Of a DNA stretch of 13,955 nucleotides, positions 1 to 5,870 are shown one piece after another. The position numbers and the translations under genes are program-made. The notes below the pieces were generated by a model. It was not told the DNA's origin and ran no database searches. It worked only from the letters and a program-made list of their open reading frames with translations. The DNA lies in NCBI GenBank assembly GCA_002694345.1, contig NZLV01000194.1, positions 1-13,955 on the forward strand, in the 5' to 3' direction. The DNA is from Maricaulis sp. GTDB taxonomy: Bacteria > Pseudomonadota > Alphaproteobacteria > Caulobacterales > Maricaulaceae. How positions within the stretch are numbered: the stretch's first letter is position 1; each line of letters opens with the position of its first letter.

Positions 1-1100
1 CCCTGCCGGACACCTGGGATGAAACCCTGGCCATGACGGCCTGGGGGCTGGGTGGATACAGCTTCACCGCGTTCAAGAAGGCGGACCGAAAGCCGGCGCG
101 TCTGGTTCCGCCCAAGGGCGCAGATGCTGACGAGGCCGCGGCCATCGTCGCGTCGGTCACCCTGACGCGGGACCTGGTCAACACGCCGGCCGACCAGATG
201 GGACCGGAAGGCCTGGAAGCGGCGTTCCGGGAACTGGCCGATTCCTATGGCGCCCATGTCTCGGTGATCCGGGGCGATGACCTTTTGGCCCAGAACTATC
301 CGATGATCCACGCGGTCGGCCGCGCCGCCGCCGAGGCCCCCCGCCTGCTGGAGCTGGAATGGGGCGATGAAAACCATCCCCGCCTGGCCATTGTCGGCAA
401 GGGTGTGTGTTTCGATACGGGCGGTCTGGACCTGAAGGCCGCGCAATTCATGCGGCTCATGAAAAAAGACATGGGCGGCGCGGCCAATGCGATGGGCCTG
501 GCCAAGATGATCATGGCCGCCCGCCTGCCGGTGCGTCTGCACCTTCTGGTGCCTGCCGTGGAGAACGCTGTGGGGGCCGGGGCGTTCCGGCCGGGTGATG
601 TGCTGGATTCCCGCAAGGGCCTGACGGTCGAGGTCGACAATACCGATGCCGAAGGACGGCTCGTGCTGGCCGATGCCCTGGCCCGCGCGACCGAGCATGA
701 CGTCGATCTGCTGATGGATTTCGCCACCCTGACCGGGGCGGCCCGTGTCGCGCTGGGGCCTGAAGTGGCGCCCTTCTACACCGATGACGACATGCTGGCG
801 GCCGACCTGTCGGCCTCGGCCCTGAAAGTCGTCGACCCGGTCTGGCGCATGCCGCTCTGGGACGGTTATGAGACGGATATCGACGGCGAGATTTCCGACA
901 TTGTGAACTCCACGGCCATGCCGATGGCGGGATCGATCACGGCGGCGCTCTTCCTGCGCCGTTTCGTCGGGGATGCGGCCTGGATGCATTTCGACATTTT
1001 CGCCTGGAATCCCAAGGAGCGGCCGGGCCGTCCCAAGGGCGGCGACATGCATGCCGCTCGCGCCGTTTACCAAATGCTCAAGGAGCGATTCCAGGATTAG
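1..1100 (+). CDS. Leucyl aminopeptidase family M17 (5' end missing)
   Basis: This is a cytosolic di-zinc/manganese aminopeptidase that removes N-terminal residues from peptides. The gene enters from the left edge: the reading frame is open from base 3 (LPDTWDETLA...) without a stop, so the ATG at 33 is internal and the N-terminal domain is mostly missing. The catalytic C-terminal M17 domain is complete. Counting from the ATG at 33, VGKGVCFDTGG supplies metal ligands K123 and D128, K135 (LDLK) is the catalytic lysine, D146 lies in KKDMGGAA, and the family signature NTDAEGRL carries D205, E207 and the catalytic R209. All expected catalytic residues are therefore present. It is followed after 32 bp by a MarR-like gene and then an NlpC/P60 gene on the same strand, suggesting a peptide or murein-peptide turnover operon. 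Which M17 subfamily it belongs to (PepA or a second alphaproteobacterial paralogue) cannot be settled from this fragment. Confidence 0.95.
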   Translation, partial: LPDTWDETLAMTAWGLGGYSFTAFKKADRKPARLVPPKGADADEAAAIVASVTLTRDLVNTPADQMGPEGLEAAFRELADSYGAHVSVIRGDDLLAQNYPMIHAVGRAAAEAPRLLELEWGDENHPRLAIVGKGVCFDTGGLDLKAAQFMRLMKKDMGGAANAMGLAKMIMAARLPVRLHLLVPAVENAVGAGAFRPGDVLDSRKGLTVEVDNTDAEGRLVLADALARATEHDVDLLMDFATLTGAARVALGPEVAPFYTDDDMLAADLSASALKVVDPVWRMPLWDGYETDIDGEISDIVNSTAMPMAGSITAALFLRRFVGDAAWMHFDIFAWNPKERPGRPKGGDMHAARAVYQMLKERFQD

Positions 1101-1132
1101 CCCCGACGAACTGATTCTTCGGGAGACCAAGC

Positions 1133-1534
1133 ATGGCGTCGCAGGCGATGACTTCGCTTGAGATGATGCGCCGCGTGTCGGCTGACAGTGTCCGCGGGGC
1201 AACCGCGGACCTGACGGCGCGTCAGTTTGCCCTTCTCCTGGCGATCTTCATGCGTCCGGGGCCGCATGCGGTCCGTGATCTGTCCCGCCAGCTCAACCTG
1301 CCGAAGCCCGCCGTGACACGGGCGCTGGATGTGCTGGAGCGCCAGGGCTTTGTCCGGCGCAAGAAGGACCAGGCGGACAAGCGGGATGTGTCGGTACACC
1401 GGACTGTCAAAGGGGCGGTGTTTCTGTACGATTACGGCGAACGTGTCGCCCTGCGTGCCGAGGAAACCCGCACATGTCCCAACTGGATCCCCGTCTCACC
1501 CCCGCCCGGCCCGATCTCGCAGCCGCGCATCTGA
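1133..1534 (+). CDS. MarR-type winged-helix DNA-binding protein
   Basis: A 133-residue predicted transcription factor. The core at about residues 27-95 has the MarR layout: helices, a helix-turn-helix with recognition helix around KPAVTRALDVLERQGFV (58-74), then a charged wing RRKKDQADKRDVSV (75-88). The start ATG has GGGAG (1121-1125) seven bases upstream; a second in-frame ATG at 1148 is possible. The last ~20 codons (NWIPVSPPPGP...) overlap the next gene by 61 bp in another frame. They are Pro-rich and look unconserved, so the functional protein probably ends near residue 112. The gene sits between an M17 aminopeptidase and an NlpC/P60 peptidase and may regulate that operon. Its ligand and targets are unknown. 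Confidence 0.8.
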   Translation: MASQAMTSLEMMRRVSADSVRGATADLTARQFALLLAIFMRPGPHAVRDLSRQLNLPKPAVTRALDVLERQGFVRRKKDQADKRDVSVHRTVKGAVFLYDYGERVALRAEETRTCPNWIPVSPPPGPISQPRI

Positions 1535-2331
1535 AGGGCCAGGTCGAGGCCGAGCGCTTCGTGGAGCCGGTGGATTGGCAATGTCACATCCCCGCCGCCC
1601 CGATTCGCCGCACACCGTCCCCGACTGGCGCGATGGATGACCAGCTCCTGTGCGGTGAAGTCTTCGCCGTGCTGGAAGAGGTTGAAGGCTGGGGCTGGGG
1701 TTTCTCGCGCGCAGACGGATATGTCGGCTGGGTCGATCTGGGCGGCTTTACCCATGCGGTCCTGCCGGTGAACCGGAAGATCAGTGTTCTGCGGACCTAT
1801 GTCTTCTCCGAACCCGATATCAAGACGGCCCCGGAATGCCTGCTCAGCCTGAATGCGCTGATTGATGCGGGCGAGCGTCGCGGACGCTTTCTGGCGGCCA
1901 AGGGGCTGGGCTGGGTGATCGAGGCGCATACGGCGGCCCTGGACGAGCATGCCGCGGATTTTGTCGCTGTCTCCGAGGCCTTTCTGGGCGCGCCCTATCT
2001 GTGGGGCGGCAAGGAGAGCCTGGGGCTGGACTGTTCCGGCCTGGTCCAGATGGCGATGCGAGCGGCGGGCCACGACGTGCCGCGCGATGCGGACCAGCAG
2101 GAAGCCGCCCTGAAAGCGCGCTGGCCCGAGGTCACGGCGGATCCGGAGCGCCAGCGGGGCGATGTCGTGTTCTGGCCGGGCCATGTCGGTATCCTGACCG
2201 ATAGCGAGCATCTCCTGCACGCCAATGGCCACACCATGGATACGACTCTGGAACCCTATGCCGAGGCCGAGGCGCGCATCCGCGAGGGCGGCACGCCGGT
2301 GCGCACCATCATCCGGGTTCCACTCGACTGA
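1474..2331 (+). CDS. SH3b-NlpC/P60 family cysteine peptidase
   Basis: A 285-residue predicted murein-peptide endopeptidase. A bacterial SH3-like region lies at about residues 35-95 (LLCGEVFAVLEEV...GYVGWVDL). A C-terminal NlpC/P60 papain-like domain lies at about 160-282, with catalytic Cys187 in GLDCSGLVQ, His237 in FWPGHVGI and a likely third polar residue His249 in HANG. The segment APYLWGGK before the Cys is also typical. No signal peptide is visible, so a cytoplasmic role in cleaving recycled murein peptides (like gamma-D-Glu-diamino acid peptidases) is more likely than wall hydrolysis; this is inference. The start at 1474 is supported by GAGGAA at 1460-1465, eight bases upstream, and by an N-terminus (DPRLTPARPDLAA) that I recognise in alphaproteobacterial homologues. 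It overlaps the MarR-like gene by 61 bp, which suggests translational coupling. A strong terminator follows. Confidence 0.9.
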   Translation: MSQLDPRLTPARPDLAAAHLKGQVEAERFVEPVDWQCHIPAAPIRRTPSPTGAMDDQLLCGEVFAVLEEVEGWGWGFSRADGYVGWVDLGGFTHAVLPVNRKISVLRTYVFSEPDIKTAPECLLSLNALIDAGERRGRFLAAKGLGWVIEAHTAALDEHAADFVAVSEAFLGAPYLWGGKESLGLDCSGLVQMAMRAAGHDVPRDADQQEAALKARWPEVTADPERQRGDVVFWPGHVGILTDSEHLLHANGHTMDTTLEPYAEAEARIREGGTPVRTIIRVPLD

Positions 2332-2352
2332 TCGTCAGGGAAGCGGCCAAGA

Positions 2353-2386
2353 AAAAGGCCCGGCTGGTGAACCAGCCGGGCCTTTT
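2353..2386. terminator. Bidirectional Rho-independent terminator
   Basis: A near-perfect hairpin: AAAGGCCCGGCTGG (within 2353-2367) pairs with CCAGCCGGGCCTTT (within 2372-2386) around a TGAA loop. T-runs occur on both strands (TTTT at 2383-2386; the AAAAA at 2352-2356 reads as U's on the opposite strand). It lies 21 bp after the nlpC stop and 21 bp after the convergent cytochrome stop, so it serves both genes. Confidence 0.93.
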
Positions 2387-2407
2387 CGTGTCGCCGGGAT
2401 GAGGGGC

Positions 2408-3115
2408 CTAGTGGCCGCCGTCATGCTCCTCGGTGGCGTCATGTGCCATTTCAGCGGCAGCGTCGGTGGCCTCGTCGGCCATGTCGCCCATCGCTTCAGC
2501 AGCATCTTCCGCCATTTCGCTGACCTCTTCGGCCATCTCGTCGGCCGCCGGCAGCGGTGCCGGGAGCGGCATCGGATTGTCGGACAGGCTGCGCAGATAG
2601 ACCAGGAGGTCCATGCGCTGGGCTTCGTCACGCAGACCACGGAAGGACATCGCCGTGCCCGGAGCGTAGGCGCTCGGGTTTTCGATGAAGTGGCTCAGGC
2701 GTTCAAAGTCCCAATTGCCTTCCAGGCTGGTCAGGGCGTCCGAATAGGAGAAGCCGTCATGGTGCGCAATGTCGGCACCGACCACGCCCCAGAGGTTCGG
2801 GCCAACGCCGTTGGCGCCACCCTGTTCGAAGGTGTGGCAGGCGGCGCAGCGACGGGCCACACGCTCACCATTGCCCATGTCGGCAGCAGCGAGGAGTGCA
2901 CCATAATCGGTCGGGCCGGTGTCCACTTCGGCTTCGCTGCCGCTGCCGCCCGCTTCGAGCGCAGCCCAGTCCACCGGATAGCTGGTGTTCTCAGCCGTCA
3001 GCTCATGCGCCGCGTGCGACGGGACCAGCAGATGGCCCAGCTCGGTGATGCCCATAACGGCCAGCACAGCACCGATCACGACGCCAGCTACCTTGTTAAA
3101 GAAGAGATCGCCCAT
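2408..3115 (-). CDS. Membrane-anchored c-type cytochrome (CycM-like) with acidic tail
   Basis: A 235-residue cytochrome c tethered in the inner membrane with its haem domain in the periplasm, where it would carry electrons, probably from the bc1 complex to a terminal oxidase. One hydrophobic anchor lies at about residues 8-30 (VAGVVIGAVLAVMGI). A linker follows, then a class I haem domain with CAACH at 90-94 (covalent attachment, His axial ligand) and the probable Met ligand M156 in PGTAMSF. From about 191 to the end is an Ala/Glu/Asp/Met-rich acidic tail ending HDGGH that is not part of the cytochrome fold. I chose ATG at 3115, preceded by GGGGG five bases upstream. A TTG at 3127 would add four residues, but MGDLFFNK is the start I recognise for this family. 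The gene is convergent with nlpC and shares its terminator. Confidence 0.9.
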   Translation of the reverse strand: MGDLFFNKVAGVVIGAVLAVMGITELGHLLVPSHAAHELTAENTSYPVDWAALEAGGSGSEAEVDTGPTDYGALLAAADMGNGERVARRCAACHTFEQGGANGVGPNLWGVVGADIAHHDGFSYSDALTSLEGNWDFERLSHFIENPSAYAPGTAMSFRGLRDEAQRMDLLVYLRSLSDNPMPLPAPLPAADEMAEEVSEMAEDAAEAMGDMADEATDAAAEMAHDATEEHDGGH

Positions 3116-3469
3116 GGACGCCCCCAAAATCGTTCAGGTCACAATTGGTGCCGTGTTTGGCATGAGGCGGGCCTACAGGCAACACTCCAGCGCGCTCTTG
3201 TGCATGCGTTAACACGCCGCATGTCCAAAAAGTGGGTGAAAATTCATCTGACAGGCCGACGGAGGGTCCGGTTGCGCGCCGTGAAGCGGGTGGCGCGACC
3301 GGCTTGCGGGACGCGGCGTCCGACAGTCCCTCCCGTCGGGCTGAGCGCACCGCAGTTTGGCCATGTTTGCGCCTTGAATCCGCCCCGGGCGAAACCCATC
3401 TCGCGGCATCGCTGGGGTTTTACAAACGTGCGTGGCCGCAACCACGCCAACTCAAAAAGGCACGTATTT
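3116..3469. other. Intergenic region between divergent cytochrome c and OMP genes
   Basis: About 350 bp with no convincing gene. Short open frames here show no recognisable protein or plausible start signal. It must hold promoters for both flanking divergent genes, but no -35/-10 pair is clear enough to call. The only evident structure is a small inverted repeat at 3430-3447, listed separately. Confidence 0.6.
3430..3447. repeat. Inverted repeat in the leader of the OMP gene
   Basis: GCGTGG (3430-3435) and CCACGC (3442-3447) are exact inverted copies separated by CCGCAA. The element lies 22 bases upstream of the OMP start codon and just before its AAGG ribosome-binding site, so it would be a 5'-UTR hairpin or an operator. 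No regulator is identified. Confidence 0.45.
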
Positions 3470-3997
3470 ATGTACCGTTCTCTTATTGCAGCCTCCCTCT
3501 CCGTCCTGGCCCTGACCGCCACTGCCTCGGCCCAGGACGCGCCGCAATTCACCCTGGGCGCCGGCTATGAGCGTTTCGACCTCGACGGCGTTGATCTGGA
3601 CAGCTTCGTCCTGCGTGGTGGCTATGACTTCAACCAGTATTTCGGTGTTGAAGGCCAGCTGAACCTGGGTCTCGGCGACGACACGGTCGACGTTCTGGGT
3701 ACGCCGGTGGATGTCGAGCTGAACTACGCCGCCGGCGTGTTCGGCGTCGTGCGCCCGTGGTCCAACGACCAGGCCAGCGTCTTCCTGCGGGCCGGTTACA
3801 CCGTGGCCGACGCCGAAGCCTCTCTGCCCGGCTACAATGTGTCGGACAATGACAACGCCTGGGCCTTCGGCGCAGGCGGCGAGTGGTTTTTCTCGGGCAA
3901 TAATGGTGTCCGCGTCGATTACACCCGCTACGAGTTTGACGAAGGCTCCGATGCTGACGCATTCGGCATCGCCTATGTCCGCCGTTTTGGTGGCTGA
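3470..3997 (+). CDS. Small outer-membrane beta-barrel protein (OmpA-barrel/porin-like)
   Basis: A 175-residue predicted outer-membrane protein. Residues 1-21 form a Sec signal peptide (YRSLIAASLSVLALTATASA) with cleavage expected after ASA. The mature 154 residues show alternating polar and aromatic strands (FTLGAGYERF, SFVLRGGYDF, FGVEGQLNLGL, LNYAAGVFGVV, ASVFLRAGYTV, NAWAFGAGGEWFF, GVRVDYTRYEF, DAFGIAYVRRF), about eight, matching the small OMP_b-brl fold. The loops are acidic and there is no peptidoglycan-binding OmpA domain. The frame is open upstream to 2225, but the ATG at 3470 is preceded by AAGG (3457-3460) and directly begins the signal peptide. The protein ends YVRRFGG, two glycines beyond the usual C-terminal Phe. 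It is flanked by its own terminator and is probably monocistronic. Its function (structural, adhesion or transport) is not deducible. Confidence 0.88.
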   Translation: MYRSLIAASLSVLALTATASAQDAPQFTLGAGYERFDLDGVDLDSFVLRGGYDFNQYFGVEGQLNLGLGDDTVDVLGTPVDVELNYAAGVFGVVRPWSNDQASVFLRAGYTVADAEASLPGYNVSDNDNAWAFGAGGEWFFSGNNGVRVDYTRYEFDEGSDADAFGIAYVRRFGG

Positions 3998-4024
3998 TCC
4001 CTCCGTCCGTAACGGATGAAGACG

Positions 4025-4057
4025 GGGCCGCGCCTTCGGGTGCGGCCCTTTTTCTTT
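4025..4057 (+). terminator. Rho-independent terminator with UUCG tetraloop
   Basis: GGGCCGCGCC (4025-4034) and GGTGCGGCCC (4039-4048) form a 10-bp stem with one G-T wobble, closed by a TTCG loop and followed by TTTTTCTTT. It lies 27 bp after the OMP stop codon. Confidence 0.93.
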
Positions 4058-4083
4058 GAGTCGTCCCGAAGCGTCGGATGTGC

Positions 4084-4092
4084 TAGGCTCCG
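4084..4092 (+). promoter_or_regulatory. Possible -10 region (TAGGCTCCG) upstream of the AhpD-like gene
   Basis: TAGGCT in the context GTGCTAGGCTCCG lies about 180 bp before the start codon. The same nine bases recur before dnaX at 7769-7777. I recall similar -10 elements in Caulobacter-type promoters. No matching -35 is obvious at 17 bp, so this is weak. Confidence 0.25.
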
Positions 4093-4264
4093 CCTCCGGT
4101 CAGCTGGCTGCCAAGCCACTGATTGTGTGTGCCGCCGCGTGCCCGGCCCGGCCACATGCCCCGTCGTGCTCCGGCGCTCCCTGAGCCCGTGCGCCGGGTT
4201 GCCAAAAACTGCCCCGTCGCCCCGTTCAGCGGACTTCAACAGTCAACGCATGAAAGGGAAACCG

Positions 4265-4837
4265 ATGTCTCAACTCACCATCTTCAATGAAAACCAGGCT
4301 CCGGCCGCGTCCCGTCCCCTGCTGGCCCGGGCCAAGACGACCTATGGCTTCATTCCCAATGTGCTGGGCGAGCTCGCGGCTTCACCGACGGCGCTGGAAA
4401 GCTATATGACGATGAGCCAGACCTTCGCGAAAGGCGGTCTGACGGTGATCGAGCAGCAGGTCGTTCTGCTGACCACCAGCTTTGCCAACAACTGCGAGTA
4501 CTGCGTCGCCGTTCATTCCACCCTGGCGCTCGAGGCCGGTCTGGAACGCGATGTCATCATGGCGATCCGCGATGGCGAGCCGATCCGCAGTGATGCGCGG
4601 CTGGAATCCCTGCGCCAGTTCACCCTCTCCATTGTCCGCGAGCGCGGCCTGGTGGAGCGGTCGGATGTGGACGCCTTCCTCAAGGCGGGTTTCACCAAGG
4701 CCAATGTGCTGGACGTGATCCACGGGGTGACGGTCAAGACGATGACCAATTATCTCAACCACATCGCGGAAACGCCGCTGGATGAGGCTTTCCAGGCCAT
4801 GGCCTGGTCCAAGCCGATCCTGTCGCACGCGCACTGA
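4265..4837 (+). CDS. Carboxymuconolactone decarboxylase / AhpD-like family protein
   Basis: A 190-residue all-helical protein of the CMD/AhpD fold. The redox motif CEYCVAVHS (C77, C80, H84) with the upstream E63 in VIEQQ matches the Glu...CxxC...His proton-relay site of AhpD-type alkylhydroperoxidases, so a thiol-dependent peroxidase or disulfide-reductase role is likely. The natural substrate and electron donor are unknown. The frame is open much further upstream, but ATG 4265 has AAAGGGA (4253-4259) at good spacing and starts MSQLTIFNENQAP. An ATG at 4250 would add only MKGKP and would place that ribosome-binding sequence inside the gene. It stands alone between the OMP terminator and the convergent nudC, from which it is separated by 19 bp. 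Confidence 0.87.
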   Translation: MSQLTIFNENQAPAASRPLLARAKTTYGFIPNVLGELAASPTALESYMTMSQTFAKGGLTVIEQQVVLLTTSFANNCEYCVAVHSTLALEAGLERDVIMAIRDGEPIRSDARLESLRQFTLSIVRERGLVERSDVDAFLKAGFTKANVLDVIHGVTVKTMTNYLNHIAETPLDEAFQAMAWSKPILSHAH

Positions 4838-4845
4838 GCCGGTCT

Positions 4846-4871
4846 GCCGGGCGGGATCAGATCCGTCCGGC
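4846..4871 (+). other. Hairpin at the AhpD-like/nudC convergent junction
   Basis: GCCGGGCGGG (4846-4855) pairs with ATCCGTCCGGC (4862-4871 forming the stem) over a six-base loop that contains the nudC stop codon complement. The stem uses two G-U wobbles on the + strand. On the - strand these become A-C mismatches, so it suits the AhpD-like transcript. No U-run follows, so any terminator function is uncertain. Confidence 0.35.
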
Positions 4872-5777
4872 GACCCACAATTCCGCCAGGCGGCGGGCAA
4901 TGGCGATCGAGGGCGGCATGGCCGCTTCGGGATGCGTGCCCGCCAGCATGGCGGCGACCTCATCCCGGTGGAACCAGCGGGCCGCTTCCAGCTCGTGCGT
5001 GTCCACCGTGATGCTGGCATCGCTGACCGGCGCGATCAGCCCCATCATCAACGATGAGGGAAAGGGCCAGGGCTGGCCCATGACGTAGCGGATCGAGGGA
5101 ATGTCGGCGGTGACGCCGGCCTCTTCCTTGAGCTCGCGGGCGCAGGCCTCTTCGAGTGTCTCGCCCGGCTCGGTGAAGCCGGCGAGTGCGGACCACATGC
5201 CTTCCGGCCAGGCGGTCTGGCGTCCGAGCAGGCATTCATCACCATGCGTGGCCAGCATGATCACGACCGGATCGACGCGCGGGAAATGCTCTTTCTCGCA
5301 GCCGGGACATTGCCGCCGCGTGCCGCCACCCTTCACGACCGTTTCGGTGCCGCAGGCGGCGCAGAAGCCGTGGGTTTGGTGCCAGAGCAGGATGGAGCGG
5401 GCATAGCCGTAGAGCGCAGCCTCGTCCTGGCTCATCCCCATTGCGGCGCGGCGCGGATCGACCGGTTCGACACCCGCCGGCAGCGCGGTGTCGTCTTCCA
5501 TCTCAGCCGCGAAACAGGCCGACCCCTTGTAGTGGCCCAGGAAGATCCGGGTCGGCTTCAGCGCCAGGGTCCGCGCCTCGCTCGGGTGAAACCAGAACAG
5601 GTTTCCGTCCGGCTGCAACAGGGCGTCGCCGCCGGACAGGATCATCCACCAGCCTTCATCCCCCTGCATGAGGTCCTGCACCCGGGCTTCGTCCCGGCGC
5701 AGCGCATCACCCCGGTCCAGCGGCGCGCCGGCGAAAACCATGGGGCGTTCTCCGGCCAGTAGGGTGCGGTCATTCAT
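4857..5777 (-). CDS. nudC: NAD(+)/NADH pyrophosphatase NudC (Nudix hydrolase)
   Basis: A 306-residue Nudix enzyme that splits NADH/NAD+ to NMN(H) and AMP and, in characterised homologues, removes NAD caps from RNA. An N-terminal domain (FAGAPLDR at 15-22) is followed by a four-cysteine zinc ribbon (C139, C142, C157, C160). A complete Nudix box runs from G200 to V222 (GFTEPG...RELKEEAGV). The NudC signature QPWPFPSS (235-242) separates it from other Nudix families. The start is firm: no other ATG, GTG or TTG exists in this frame between the preceding stop and 5777. The ribosome-binding site is poor (AGGCTTTCCC), and a short frame upstream ends TGA overlapping the ATG, so coupling is possible. 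It lies 93 bp downstream of the beta-CASP nuclease gene on the same strand, pairing two RNA-active enzymes. Confidence 0.96.
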   Translation of the reverse strand: MNDRTLLAGERPMVFAGAPLDRGDALRRDEARVQDLMQGDEGWWMILSGGDALLQPDGNLFWFHPSEARTLALKPTRIFLGHYKGSACFAAEMEDDTALPAGVEPVDPRRAAMGMSQDEAALYGYARSILLWHQTHGFCAACGTETVVKGGGTRRQCPGCEKEHFPRVDPVVIMLATHGDECLLGRQTAWPEGMWSALAGFTEPGETLEEACARELKEEAGVTADIPSIRYVMGQPWPFPSSLMMGLIAPVSDASITVDTHELEAARWFHRDEVAAMLAGTHPEAAMPPSIAIARRLAELWVAGRI

Positions 5778-5848
5778 GGGAAAGCCTGTGCAATGCTCGG
5801 CCCGGACGGGCGGGGTGTCTGCCGCGTGATGTAGGCCTTTCCCGCCAT
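5774..5848 (-). CDS. Possible 24-residue leader ORF overlapping nudC
   Basis: A short frame MAGKAYITRQTPRPSGPSIA... starts at ATG 5848, 22 bp after the upstream nuclease stop. It ends in TGA overlapping the nudC ATG (ATGA). The arrangement fits translational coupling and nudC itself lacks a good ribosome-binding site. No Shine-Dalgarno is visible for this ORF, and a competing frame from ATG 5863 also runs into nudC. It could be chance. Confidence 0.25.
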   Translation of the reverse strand: MAGKAYITRQTPRPSGPSIAQAFP

Positions 5849-5870
5849 GGCATCAACAGCATGGCGACGG

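Noticed and set aside
1432..2232. 266-codon open frame antisense to the NlpC/P60 gene
   Set aside because: High-GC shadow of a gene with intact catalytic motifs; no domain recognisable.
3205..3216. Possible CtrA site (GTTAAC)
   Set aside because: CtrA boxes need paired TTAA elements seven bases apart; no second TTAA is present.
2225..3469. Long open + strand frame running into the OMP gene (590 codons in all)
   Set aside because: Its first part is antisense to the cytochrome c gene and then crosses the intergenic region. The signal peptide and ribosome-binding site at 3470 mark the real OMP start.
3232..3570. 112-codon frame in the cytochrome c/OMP intergenic region
   Set aside because: It overlaps the OMP signal peptide in another frame, has no plausible start signal and no recognisable protein.
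4016..4264. Upstream extension of the AhpD-like frame
   Set aside because: It begins inside the OMP terminator and encodes unconserved-looking residues; the ribosome-binding site points to 4265.
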